A DNA stretch of 39,858 nt, from the NCBI GenBank assembly GCA_031401035.1, contig JANNRA010000006.1, positions 1 to 39,858 of the forward strand, given 5' to 3'. Under the pieces are notes generated by a model that saw only the letters and a list, made by a program, of their open reading frames with translations, made no database searches and had not been told where the DNA came from. How positions within the stretch are numbered: position 1 is the first letter of the stretch; each line of letters starts with the position of its first letter. The translations under genes were made by a program, and so were the position numbers. Shown here piece after piece: positions 32,289-39,858 of this stretch. The stretch comes from JANNRA01 sp031401035 (lineage in GTDB: Bacteria > Desulfobacterota > Binatia > HRBIN30 > CADEER01).

Positions 32289-33212
32289 ATGCGTACACAC
32301 GAGATGAATCTGCAGCATTGGTGCCGCACCGGTGTGGCCCTCGCCGTGCTTGGGATGCTGTCGATCGCGGCGGCGCCCGCGGCTCGTGCCGGCCTCCTGC
32401 CCGAGGAAGATCCGGAGCTGTCGGTGATCGGCGGGAGCGGGCTTGCGGGCGGAACCGTCTCTGTGACGCTGGCACTTTCCGATGATGTCATCGAGGCCGG
32501 CGTGAGTGCCGGCGTCGATTTGTTCTTCGATGACGAGAAACTGGAGTTCCTCGGTACGGTTGTGGAGAACTGCGCTGTGGCCGACCGCCTGAGCGAGACG
32601 CATAGTGTCGCCGGGCGCCTGCTCGACGACGGCGTGCTCAATCTGGAGATTCTGGTGTCGGGCGTCCCCGATCCTGTGCCCCCGCTGGGCGACGGCGACT
32701 TGGCGACGTGCGACTTCCGCATCAAGACGGGCGTCGAGGCTGGGTCGGCGGCGTTGGCCATTGAGATGCCGTTCCTTGGCGATAGCGAGGGCCAGGCGAT
32801 TCCCGTTCGCGTCCGCGACGGCGCCGTGCAGATCATCGACACTCCCCCGACGAACACGCCGACGGCGACTGCGACCCCGCAGTCGACGAGCACCCAGACG
32901 GGCACCAGCACACCGGTGCCCCCGACGGCGACGGCGACGGTGACCAACACGCCGGCCTCAACGGCGACGAATACCCCGTTCACCCCGGGCACGACGCCAA
33001 CTTCGACGGTGACGCGGACGCCGCCCACCGTAGGGACGTCGACCGCGACGGTGACTGCGACGCGCACCGGCGGAACGCCGACGCCGACCCGCAAGTCTTC
33101 CGGTGGCAGTTCTGGTTGCGCGGTCGTGCCGGTGCAGGGCGGCGAGAGCGGCGCCGCCGCGTTGATTCTTCTGCCTGCCCTGATGCTGTGGGTGCGGCGC
33201 CGGAGCAGGTGA
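32289..33212 (+). CDS. Cohesin-like surface protein with MYXO-CTERM-like sorting tail
   Basis: The 307-residue protein has a signal peptide (cut after ARA, residue 34) and one cohesin-like beta domain (about 41-185; GGTVSVTLALSDDV, GVDLFFDDEKLEFLG, ATCDFRIKTGVEAGSAAL). A Thr-Pro-rich low-complexity linker (about 190-270) follows. The tail has SSGC (Cys277), a hydrophobic helix (289-302) and RRR. That tail has the Cys-helix-Arg layout of MYXO-CTERM type sorting signals, which imply processing and anchoring at the cell surface. It starts 63 bases after the dockerin-bearing gene, with GGAGGAGAG before the ATG. Taken together, the pair could form an anchored docking module. Confidence 0.82.
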   Translation: MRTHEMNLQHWCRTGVALAVLGMLSIAAAPAARAGLLPEEDPELSVIGGSGLAGGTVSVTLALSDDVIEAGVSAGVDLFFDDEKLEFLGTVVENCAVADRLSETHSVAGRLLDDGVLNLEILVSGVPDPVPPLGDGDLATCDFRIKTGVEAGSAALAIEMPFLGDSEGQAIPVRVRDGAVQIIDTPPTNTPTATATPQSTSTQTGTSTPVPPTATATVTNTPASTATNTPFTPGTTPTSTVTRTPPTVGTSTATVTATRTGGTPTPTRKSSGGSSGCAVVPVQGGESGAAALILLPALMLWVRRRSR

Positions 33213-33250
33213 TCGCTGGAGTCTGGACCCGGCTCACGGGTCCATGATGG

Positions 33251-33284
33251 GACGGGGGAGGCGCCACGCGGCGCCTCCCCCGTC
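33251..33284 (+). terminator. Strong hairpin after the cohesin-like gene
   Basis: A perfect 15-bp stem (33251-33265 with 33270-33284) around an ACGC loop, 39 bases after the stop. There is no U tract, so it may stabilise the mRNA 3' end or act with Rho rather than alone. Confidence 0.55.
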
Positions 33285-33373
33285 GTCATGTGGGCCGCCG
33301 ATGAACTGGTGCTGGCCTTGTCGCGCGACCGGGGATATTGGGAGAGCTTTCTACACGGGGGACGTTGCGCGCC

Positions 33374-34708
33374 ATGTCGGATCTGATCGAGTTGTTCACG
33401 TCACGTCGGGCGATCGTCGGGGTGCTGGGCCTTGGCTACGTCGGGCTTCCGCTCGCGGCGACGATCGCCGAGGCCGGCTTCGGCACCATTGGCTTCGATA
33501 CGCGGCTCGACAAGATCGAGGCTCTGCGACGCGGAGAGTCTTACATCCGGCACGTCGCCGGGGCGCGGCTCGCGCCGCTCATGCGGCAGACCCTGCCCGC
33601 GCCGGGCGCGGCCGGGTTCTACCCCAGCGCCGACTACGCCGATCTGGGCCGCTGCGACGGCATTCTGATCTGCGTCCCGACGCCGCTCACGGAGAGCCGC
33701 GAACCGGACCTGTCGTACGTCATCGCCACCGCTGAGAACGTTGCGGCGCATGTCCGACGCGGGCAGGTCGTGGTCCTCGAGAGCACGACCTATCCGGGGA
33801 CGACCGACGAGGTGGTCCGCCCCATCCTGGAGCGCGGCGGCCTGCGCGTCGGGCGGGATTTCCATCTTGCCTTCTCGCCCGAGCGCGAGGACCCGAACAA
33901 CACTCATTTCTCCACCCGCACGATCCCCAAGCTGGTCGGCGGCGTCACGCCAGAGTGCGGCCGCGTCGCCGCCGCGCTGTACGAAGCGGTGATTGATTCC
34001 GTCATCCCGGTGTCGAGCGCGGCGGTGGCGGAGGCGGCGAAGCTGCTCGAGAACATCTACCGCAGCGTCAACATCGCCCTCGTCAACGAGCTCAAGGTGT
34101 TGTTCGACCGCATGGGCCTCAATATCTGGGAGGTCATCGACGCAGCTGCCACCAAGCCGTTTGGCTTCACGCCGTTCTACCCCGGGCCGGGCCTGGGCGG
34201 ACATTGCATCCCGATCGACCCCTTCTACCTCACCTGGCGCGCTCGCCAGTTCGAGATGAGCACGCGCTTCATAGAACTCGCCGGCGAGGTGAACCTGGCA
34301 ATGCCCGCCTACGTCGTCGAACGCGTCGCCGACGCGCTCAACGAGCGCGGGCGGAGCCTGAAGGGCGCCAAGATCCTGATGCTCGGCGTCGCCTACAAGC
34401 GTGACCTCGACGACGACCGCGAGTCGCCCGCCTTCAAGATCCTCGAACTGCTGCAGCGCAAGCATGCCGAGCTGAGCTACCACGACCCTTTCGTCCCGGC
34501 GCTCAAGCCCGGCCGCAGGCACGATTTCGGCTTGCGGTCGGTGGCGCTGACCGCCGACGCTGTGGCGGCCGCCGATGTGGTCCTCATCGCCACCGACCAC
34601 TCCTCGGTCGATTACGACTTTGTCGTGCGCCACGCCGCGTTGGTCGTGGACTCCCGCAACGCAACCCGCAACGTGGCCGGCGGACGAGAGAAGATCGTCC
34701 TCGCATGA
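33374..34708 (+). CDS. UDP-N-acetylglucosamine 6-dehydrogenase-like nucleotide-sugar dehydrogenase
   Basis: Oxidises a UDP-sugar to its uronic acid for surface polysaccharide. The 444-residue product has the NAD-binding VGVLGLGYVGLPLAATIAEA and CVPTPLTESREPDLSYV, then VVLESTTYPGTTDEVV. The catalytic segment is PGPGLGGHCIPIDPFYLTWR with the active Cys, and the C-terminal domain begins LMLGVAYKRDLDDDRESP. The GHCIPIDPFYL form is typical of WbpA/WecC-like enzymes rather than UDP-glucose dehydrogenases; the exact sugar is not certain. The ATG at 33374 gives the normal start although its ribosome site is weak. It is alone, with no other polysaccharide genes in the window. Confidence 0.88.
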   Translation: MSDLIELFTSRRAIVGVLGLGYVGLPLAATIAEAGFGTIGFDTRLDKIEALRRGESYIRHVAGARLAPLMRQTLPAPGAAGFYPSADYADLGRCDGILICVPTPLTESREPDLSYVIATAENVAAHVRRGQVVVLESTTYPGTTDEVVRPILERGGLRVGRDFHLAFSPEREDPNNTHFSTRTIPKLVGGVTPECGRVAAALYEAVIDSVIPVSSAAVAEAAKLLENIYRSVNIALVNELKVLFDRMGLNIWEVIDAAATKPFGFTPFYPGPGLGGHCIPIDPFYLTWRARQFEMSTRFIELAGEVNLAMPAYVVERVADALNERGRSLKGAKILMLGVAYKRDLDDDRESPAFKILELLQRKHAELSYHDPFVPALKPGRRHDFGLRSVALTADAVAAADVVLIATDHSSVDYDFVVRHAALVVDSRNATRNVAGGREKIVLA

Positions 34709-35041
34709 GGCCCGGCCGGTCCGCAGAGCCGGTTTTACATTTGACGCTTCCGGGGAAACATGCTCTAAGGGCGCGGTCAGTCAGAAAAACATGGGAGAGG
34801 GGACGGGGGTGCAGTGCCGCTTTGGCGGGAAGGATGTCGCGCAAGTGCGGCATCCAGAAGGAACTCCGCCCGAACCACTGCATAGACGCCAGCGCCCCGT
34901 ATTCTCTTGACAGTGTATTTGAATTTTGAGTATGTACCGCGCCACTTCTGCAACTGTGCCCGCCTTTTGGGTCGCAGCGAGCTGGCGTCAAACGCGAGGG
35001 AGTAAGGAATGAGTCTCGGCCGACAGGAAAGGAGGAGGGCA
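34709..35041. other. Intergenic region with a weak terminator and a promoter
   Basis: 333 bases without a supported gene. Just after the dehydrogenase stop, CCGGC (34712-34716) and GCCGG (34728-34732) followed by TTTT form a weak intrinsic terminator candidate. A promoter lies at 34907-34936 in an AT-richer patch. A short ATG-initiated upstream segment (35009-35041) is in frame with the next gene and could be an alternative start. Confidence 0.45.
34907..34936 (+). promoter_or_regulatory. Predicted promoter of the tandem secreted paralogues
   Basis: A perfect TTGACA (34907-34912) and TATGTA (34931-34936) are separated by 18 bases in an AT-rich patch, unusual for this GC-rich window. It lies about 105 bases before the first paralogue. 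Confidence 0.55.
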
Positions 35042-36280
35042 ATGCGAACGGAGAAGCGGAACGCTTTTCTCTCAGGGCTCTGCGGGGTCGCGGTAGCTCT
35101 GGGGATGATGGCCGCCACCGCACAGGCGGACGTCACGACGGAGAGGGGAGCATCGATCCTCGCCTTCCCGAAGGTCCTTGCGGACGGGGACGCCGACACG
35201 GTGATCCAGATCACCAACATCTCGAACAACATGGTCCACGCGCACTGCTTCTATGTGAATGGGGCGCCGGACTTCTTCGGGAACCCGCTCTGGCAGGTCA
35301 CCGACTTCACCATCTGGCTGACCAAGCAGCAGCCGACTCACTGGGTCGTCAGCGAGGGCCGCTTCGTCAACCCGACAGATGCCTGCATCGTGAACGGCAA
35401 GATCGTTCCGTCGGCCGACTGCGCTGACTCCGGTCTCGATCCGGGCGCCGTGCCGCCGGTGTCGAGCGACTTCACCGGTGAGCTGAAGTGCGTCGAGGTC
35501 GACGTCGCGGGCAATCCGATCGGCGGCAACCACCTCAAGGGCGAGGCCACGGTCATAACGTCTGATGACGATGTCTCGAAATACAACGCCATCGGCATTC
35601 AGGGTACGGAGCTCGCAGGCGAGACCGGCAACGAACTCCTCCTCAATCAGCCCCGGGGCGGTGACGAGGCGGTCGGCCAGTACAACGCCTGCCCGAACGT
35701 GCTGCTGCTCAATCATCTCGCCGAGGGCGTCACGGATCCCGTCCTATATGCAAACGGCTTGGGTGGTCAGTGTACGACGACCAACGACCCTTGCTACACC
35801 GACGACGATTGCGCTGGAGGCACCTGCCAGAAGGGCCCGTCCGTCGTAGCGGACGAGTCAGGGGTTACCCTGAGAAGTGCCACCGTCACCGACCTCACCC
35901 TGATCCCGTGCACCCAGGACTTCGAGAACTCGGTACCCAGCAGTGTGACGGTGCAGTTTGAAATCTTCAACGAGTTCGAGCAGCGCCTTTCGGCCAGCAC
36001 CACCGTCGATTGCTGGAAGAACTTCTACCTCTTCCAGGTCGACAGCCCGAACGACCCCGACCGCTCGGTATTCTCCTTCCGGACGCTCGGCACGGTCGCG
36101 GCGCACACGCGCATCACTCCGAACCCGGACGGTGGCGCGGTGCTCGGCGTTGCGGGAGTGACGAGGGCCGACAGATCGGGGCAGCTGGCCCGTGCGGCGC
36201 TCAATATCCACATGGAAGGTGATCGCTTCTCCGCCAGCGGCGGTGAAATCGTCGACGTGATCACGATCCCGGCGCGGTGA
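35042..36280 (+). CDS. Secreted protein of unknown function, tandem paralogue 1
   Basis: I do not recognise a characterised family. The 412-residue product has a signal peptide cut after AQA (residue 29). It shares with the next gene: mature start ADVT, the KVL...DT(V/E)IQ(I/M)TN segment, WxVSEG, GELKCV, YNA(I/V)GIQ, CPNVL(L/I)LNH, a LIPC/LVPC segment, FNEFEQR and SVFS. A Cys-rich insert (about 243-262, CYTDDDCAGGTC) is absent from this loop in paralogue 2 and resembles the Cys units in the dockerin protein. Many conserved cysteines suggest disulfides outside the cytoplasm. The ATG at 35042 is chosen because ribosome site and N-terminus match paralogue 2; an in-frame ATG at 35009 also exists. 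Confidence 0.8.
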   Translation: MRTEKRNAFLSGLCGVAVALGMMAATAQADVTTERGASILAFPKVLADGDADTVIQITNISNNMVHAHCFYVNGAPDFFGNPLWQVTDFTIWLTKQQPTHWVVSEGRFVNPTDACIVNGKIVPSADCADSGLDPGAVPPVSSDFTGELKCVEVDVAGNPIGGNHLKGEATVITSDDDVSKYNAIGIQGTELAGETGNELLLNQPRGGDEAVGQYNACPNVLLLNHLAEGVTDPVLYANGLGGQCTTTNDPCYTDDDCAGGTCQKGPSVVADESGVTLRSATVTDLTLIPCTQDFENSVPSSVTVQFEIFNEFEQRLSASTTVDCWKNFYLFQVDSPNDPDRSVFSFRTLGTVAAHTRITPNPDGGAVLGVAGVTRADRSGQLARAALNIHMEGDRFSASGGEIVDVITIPAR

Positions 36281-36336
36281 GAGACAGGGAAACGGCTGTG
36301 GCTGAGTTCTCCCTGACGGTTGAAAGGAGAAGGGCA

Positions 36337-37539
36337 ATGGGTACGGTGAAGCGGAATCCTTTTCTCTCTGGCGCCTTTGCGGTGCTCGGGGGACTGATGT
36401 TGACGGCAGGGGCTGCGGCTGCGGATGTGACATCCGACCGCCCGGCGGGCCTGGTTGTCGTCCCGAAGGTGTTGTTCGATTCGACGGGTGCTCTCGGCTC
36501 ACTGACCGGCAACGGTAGTCCGGTCGATACCGAGATTCAGATGACGAACGTGTCCGACCAGGAAGTGAAGCTGCGTTGCTTCTACGTCAACGCAAACTCG
36601 CACTGCTCGAATGATCCGGAGCGCGTCTGCGCGGTGGCCGCTGACTGCCAGGGCGCACCTGGCCCGGGCGGCCTCTGCTTCGAGGGCTGGATCGAGACCG
36701 ACTTCGAGATCACGCTGACGCCGCGTCAGCCCCTGATCTGGCTGGTCAGCGAGGGGCTGTTCTCGCTGCCGCTGGCTGATCAGGGCCAGGTCGGCAGCAT
36801 TCCCGGTGCGAACGAGGACCCGTTCATGGGCGAACTCAAGTGCGTCCAGGTCGGCCCGGACGACGCCCCGGTTGATCGCAACGACATCAAGGCCGAGGTC
36901 TCGATCATCTCGTACGGTTCCCAGATCGATGCGCGTGCCTACAACGCCGTGGGCATTCAGGCGATCGAGGGTGCCAACGACGGCGACAATACGCTGGTGC
37001 TCGGCGGCGAGGATCCCGAGTACAGCGGATGCCCGAACGTCCTCATCCTCAATCACTTCTTCGAGGACGCGGTCGAGCCGGTGAGTGGTAACTACGTCAA
37101 GACGCACCTGACGTTGGTTCCGTGTTCGCAGAACTTCCTCCTGCAGGATGTGGCACTGTTCAACACGACGGTTCAGTTCCTCGTTTTTAACGAGTTTGAA
37201 CAGCGCTTCTCGGCGAGCCGCTCGCTGCGCTGCTTCAAGGAGTTCGAGTTGTGTTCTCTCGGCACTGGCCTGGACCGTGCCATCAACGATTACGAGGCTG
37301 ACTCTAACAGCTGCCAGCGCTCGGTGTTCAGCGCCTTCGTGTCGGGCACGTTGACGGGCCAGACGCGTATCCGCGGCGTCGATGATGGTTCGTCGGCTCA
37401 TGGCAACGGCCTGGTCGGCGTGGCGGAAGAGTTCTACCGGGGCGCCGCTGATGACTTGTCCTCGGTCGTTGCGACGGACGCTTTCAACATTCATCAGGCT
37501 GGTGAACGGGCAACCGCAGATTTCATCACTATGCCGTAG
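36337..37539 (+). CDS. Secreted protein of unknown function, tandem paralogue 2
   Basis: The 400-residue product has a signal peptide cut after AAA (residue 29) and is homologous along its length to the preceding gene. The first twelve residues (KRNxFLSG) and the ribosome site (GAAAGGAGAAGGGCA) are also nearly the same, which marks a tandem duplication. Its Cys-rich insert (about 88-112, HCSNDPERVCAVAADC) sits in a different loop from that of paralogue 1. It is 56 bases after paralogue 1, so the two are likely co-transcribed and end at the terminator at 37562. No function can be assigned. Confidence 0.8.
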   Translation: MGTVKRNPFLSGAFAVLGGLMLTAGAAAADVTSDRPAGLVVVPKVLFDSTGALGSLTGNGSPVDTEIQMTNVSDQEVKLRCFYVNANSHCSNDPERVCAVAADCQGAPGPGGLCFEGWIETDFEITLTPRQPLIWLVSEGLFSLPLADQGQVGSIPGANEDPFMGELKCVQVGPDDAPVDRNDIKAEVSIISYGSQIDARAYNAVGIQAIEGANDGDNTLVLGGEDPEYSGCPNVLILNHFFEDAVEPVSGNYVKTHLTLVPCSQNFLLQDVALFNTTVQFLVFNEFEQRFSASRSLRCFKEFELCSLGTGLDRAINDYEADSNSCQRSVFSAFVSGTLTGQTRIRGVDDGSSAHGNGLVGVAEEFYRGAADDLSSVVATDAFNIHQAGERATADFITMP

Positions 37540-37561
37540 GGTTTTTGCACCGCTGTTTCAC

Positions 37562-37596
37562 GAGCCGGGGGGCCATGCCCCCCGGCTCTTTTTTTT
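37562..37596 (+). terminator. Rho-independent terminator of the paralogue pair
   Basis: A perfect 12-bp stem (37562-37573 with 37577-37588) around CAT, followed by eight T. It lies 23 bases after the second paralogue. Confidence 0.96.
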
Positions 37597-37675
37597 GCCC
37601 AGTGCGTTGCGGGTCAACGGGGCTTGGCGTAGGACACGGGCATAAGCGCGATTGTTGCCGGATGGGGGATGAGAG

Positions 37676-39763
37676 ATGAGTTCGCTAATCTTCGCTGCTG
37701 TGATCGCCATCGCGGGCGCGGTGCTCGGTCGGACTCTGTATCGCCGCTTTGCCGTTCTGACCAAGGTCGCGGCGGTGGCGCGCTTCGATCGCATTCCCGA
37801 GCGCGTCAACGCGGTGTTGCAGTACGTGCTGGGGCAGAAGAAGTTCGTCGTCGGTGAGCAGCCTCTGAAGGGGGATCGCGCCGCCGGCTGGATGCACTTC
37901 TTCATCTTCTGGGGCTTCTCGATCCTGGCGATCCAGGTGACGCACATGTTCGCGCGCGGCTTCTTCCCCGGCTTCACGCTGCCCGGCCTGTCGATCGATG
38001 CCCTCGGCGGTCCCTATCTGCTGGTCAAGGACCTGGTGCAGGTGCTGGTGCTGGGCTCGATTGCCATGGCGCTGTTCCGGTGGCTGGTGTCGCACCCCGC
38101 ACGGTTGTTTGGCTTCGCTCCGGCAGAGGATCGGCTGCGGGGCCAGTCGCACGGCGAGGCGATCCTCATCCTGTGCTTGATCGGGACGATCATGATCAGC
38201 GGCTTCCTGTACGACGGCGGGCACTTGTTCGCAGGGGTGGCAACGCCGGAGATGGATCGGGAGCGTGCGTGGCAGCCGATCAGCGCCGTGGTCGGAGCCG
38301 GTCTGTTCGCGCTCGGTGGGGCCGGTTTGGCGGAGTTGGCCAGCAACGTTGGCTGGTGGGTGCACAACTGCATCATCCTTGTGTTCATGAATCTGCTGCC
38401 GCTGTCGAAGCACTTTCACATCATCACGTCGGTGCCGAACGTGTTCTTTCGCAAGCTCGAACCGGCGGGGCAGTTGAGCAAGCAGGACCTCGAGAACGCG
38501 ACGACGTTTGGGACGTCGTACATCAACCAGTTCAGCTGGAAGCAGGTGCTCGACATGTACTCGTGCACCGAGTGCGGGCGCTGCTCGTCGCATTGTCCGG
38601 CGACCATCAGCGGCAAGCAGCTGGCGCCGCGGCAGCTGCTACTGAATCTGCGCGACTACCTCTATGAGCAGGAGGGAGCGGTTCTGGCAGGCCCGTCCGG
38701 TGCGGGGACTGCCGCTGCGGCTGGGGATGCGGCGACGGTGACGACGGTCGGCGAGAACGTCGTCGGCGATCGGCTGATTCACGACGAGGTGTTGTGGGCC
38801 TGTACGACGTGCCGAGCCTGCGAGGAGGCCTGTCCCGTCCTCATCGAGTACGTCGACAAGATCGTCGATATGCGGCGCCATCTGGTCCAGGAGGAGGCAC
38901 GCTTCCCGAGCGAACTCACGCGTACGTTCAAGGCGATGGAGACGCAGGGGAATCCGTGGGGAATCGATGCCGGCTCGCGGGCGGATTGGGCTGAGGGATT
39001 GGAGATTCCTACGATGGCCGAGAAGCCGGACGCAGAGTACCTGTACTTTGTCGGCTGCGCCGGATCGTTCGATGATCGCCACAAGCGGACGACGCAGTCC
39101 CTGGCGCGCATCCTCAAGGCCGCCGACGTCAGCTTTGCGATCCTGGGAGTCGAGGAGCCCTGCAACGGCGAGACGGCGCGCCGCATCGGCAACGAGTATC
39201 TCTTCCAGACCATGGCGCAGATGACGGTCGAGGTTCTGAAGGGCTACGGGGTCCGCAAGATCATCACCAACTGCCCGCATTGCTTCAACACGTTCAAGAA
39301 CGACTACCCGCAGTTCGACGGAAACTACGAGGTGCTGCATGCCACGGAGGTGGTCGATCGGCTGCTCGCGGACGGAAAGCTGACGCTCACCGACGATGGC
39401 GAGAAACGGGCCATCACCTACCATGATTCCTGTTACCTGGGCCGCTACAACGGCGTCTTCGACGCTCCGCGCAGTATCCTCAGCCGTCTTCCCGGCGTCG
39501 AACTACGTGAGATGGAGCGCAACAAGCGGTTCGGGATGTGCTGTGGTGCCGGCGGTGGACGTATGTGGATGGAGGAGGAGCCGACGCAGCGGGTCAACTT
39601 CCGTCGCGTCGAACAAGCCCTGGAGACCAATCCCGACGCCGTCGCGGTGGCCTGCCCATTCTGCATGACGATGGTCGAGGACGGACTCAAGGCGAAGGGC
39701 GGCGATCATCCGGTCCCGGCCCTGGACGTCATGGAACTCGTGGCGAGTTCCTTGAAGCAATAG
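37676..39763 (+). CDS. Membrane Fe-S oxidoreductase, EtfD / ETF:menaquinone oxidoreductase type
   Basis: The 695-residue product fuses a NarI-like membrane cytochrome-b-type domain (about 1-255, several helices; candidate haem His in WMHFFIFWGF, VTHMF, HNCIILVF and SKHFHIITS) to a cytoplasmic Fe-S part. Two 4Fe-4S ligand sets follow (CTECGRCSSHCP from 297; CTTCRACEEACP from 376). Two CCG domains come next (GCAGSFDD about 460, PCNGET, NCPHC; DSCYLGRYNG, MCCGAGGGRMW about 621, CPFC). This layout matches HdrD/GlcF-related proteins that pass electrons from electron-transfer flavoprotein to menaquinone in fatty-acid oxidation (EMO; EtfD in mycobacteria). etfA/etfB are not within the window, so the electron donor is inferred. 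Confidence 0.87.
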   Translation: MSSLIFAAVIAIAGAVLGRTLYRRFAVLTKVAAVARFDRIPERVNAVLQYVLGQKKFVVGEQPLKGDRAAGWMHFFIFWGFSILAIQVTHMFARGFFPGFTLPGLSIDALGGPYLLVKDLVQVLVLGSIAMALFRWLVSHPARLFGFAPAEDRLRGQSHGEAILILCLIGTIMISGFLYDGGHLFAGVATPEMDRERAWQPISAVVGAGLFALGGAGLAELASNVGWWVHNCIILVFMNLLPLSKHFHIITSVPNVFFRKLEPAGQLSKQDLENATTFGTSYINQFSWKQVLDMYSCTECGRCSSHCPATISGKQLAPRQLLLNLRDYLYEQEGAVLAGPSGAGTAAAAGDAATVTTVGENVVGDRLIHDEVLWACTTCRACEEACPVLIEYVDKIVDMRRHLVQEEARFPSELTRTFKAMETQGNPWGIDAGSRADWAEGLEIPTMAEKPDAEYLYFVGCAGSFDDRHKRTTQSLARILKAADVSFAILGVEEPCNGETARRIGNEYLFQTMAQMTVEVLKGYGVRKIITNCPHCFNTFKNDYPQFDGNYEVLHATEVVDRLLADGKLTLTDDGEKRAITYHDSCYLGRYNGVFDAPRSILSRLPGVELREMERNKRFGMCCGAGGGRMWMEEEPTQRVNFRRVEQALETNPDAVAVACPFCMTMVEDGLKAKGGDHPVPALDVMELVASSLKQ

Positions 39764-39776
39764 TCGAAAAAGACAC

Positions 39777-39804
39777 GGGGGTCGCGGCGGGTGCCGCGAC
39801 CCCC
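39777..39804 (+). terminator. Hairpin terminator after the Fe-S oxidoreductase gene
   Basis: A perfect 12-bp stem (39777-39788 with 39793-39804) around GGGT, 13 bases after the stop. The T-rich stretch after it is interrupted, so intrinsic activity is likely but not certain. The remaining bases to the window end hold no recognisable gene. Confidence 0.7.
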
Positions 39805-39858
39805 CCGCGGTTTGCTTTACGGGCGCGATTCCGCGCCGGGGGCGGGGAGTGCGTCAAC

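Noticed and set aside
32850..33090. Dense ACG/CCG-type repeats that could suggest a CRISPR or satellite array
   Set aside because: They are codons of a Thr-Pro-rich linker with no constant repeat and spacer lengths.

Overview
The window is a GC-rich, gene-dense stretch of a chromosome from a Gram-negative (two-membrane) bacterium. It carries a full Tol-Pal operon, an outer-membrane beta-barrel protein, lipoproteins and surface proteins with a MYXO-CTERM-like tail. Gene order (tol-pal, rpsB-tsf-pyrH-frr-uppS-cdsA-rseP, ilvN-ilvC-pssA-leu, recN-nadK) and the surface genes fit a deltaproteobacterial-grade lineage (Myxococcota, Desulfobacterota or Binatota-like). I cannot place it more finely from sequence alone.

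Layout. 1-95: tail of an unrecognised gene, then a strong terminator. 465-2891 (minus): pgk-tpiA-secG followed by tRNA-Leu(GAG); gapA is not upstream of pgk. 3139-8172 (plus): tolQ-tolR-tolA/tonB-like-tolB-pal-cpoB, tightly packed. 8204-11514: ribF, rluD, rho. 11598-17964: rpsB, tsf, pyrH, frr, uppS, cdsA, rseP, tsaB and a small DUF465 gene; dxr, often found between cdsA and rseP, is missing. 18031-24145: ilvN, ilvC, pssA, a decayed leuA, leuB, a catalytically dead aspartate-semialdehyde dehydrogenase homologue (Usg type) and truA. 24160-27724 (minus): outer-membrane protein, recN, nadK. 27765-29272: rarA and tRNA-Ala(GGC). 29488-37539: an accessory surface region with a PD40/dockerin/cohesin protein, a cohesin-like protein with a C-terminal anchor signal, a nucleotide-sugar dehydrogenase and two tandem secreted paralogues of unknown function. 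37676-39763: an EtfD/EMO-type membrane Fe-S oxidoreductase.

Most genes are housekeeping: cell-envelope integrity, translation, isoprenoid carrier and phospholipid synthesis, branched-chain amino acids, DNA repair and NADP supply. The points most worth a second look are: (1) the adjacent cohesin and dockerin surface proteins, which look like a two-gene docking pair; (2) the leuA remnant, readable as four blocks in two frames with a Tyr-to-stop change; (3) the dead-enzyme Usg homologue wedged between leuB and truA; (4) a ketol-acid reductoisomerase whose NADPH-phosphate contacts are changed; (5) a RibF whose adenylyltransferase half has lost motifs; (6) tandem secreted paralogues carrying Cys-rich inserts at different loops; and (7) an identical promoter pattern, TTGACT-N17-TAGCGT, before both tolQ and rho.
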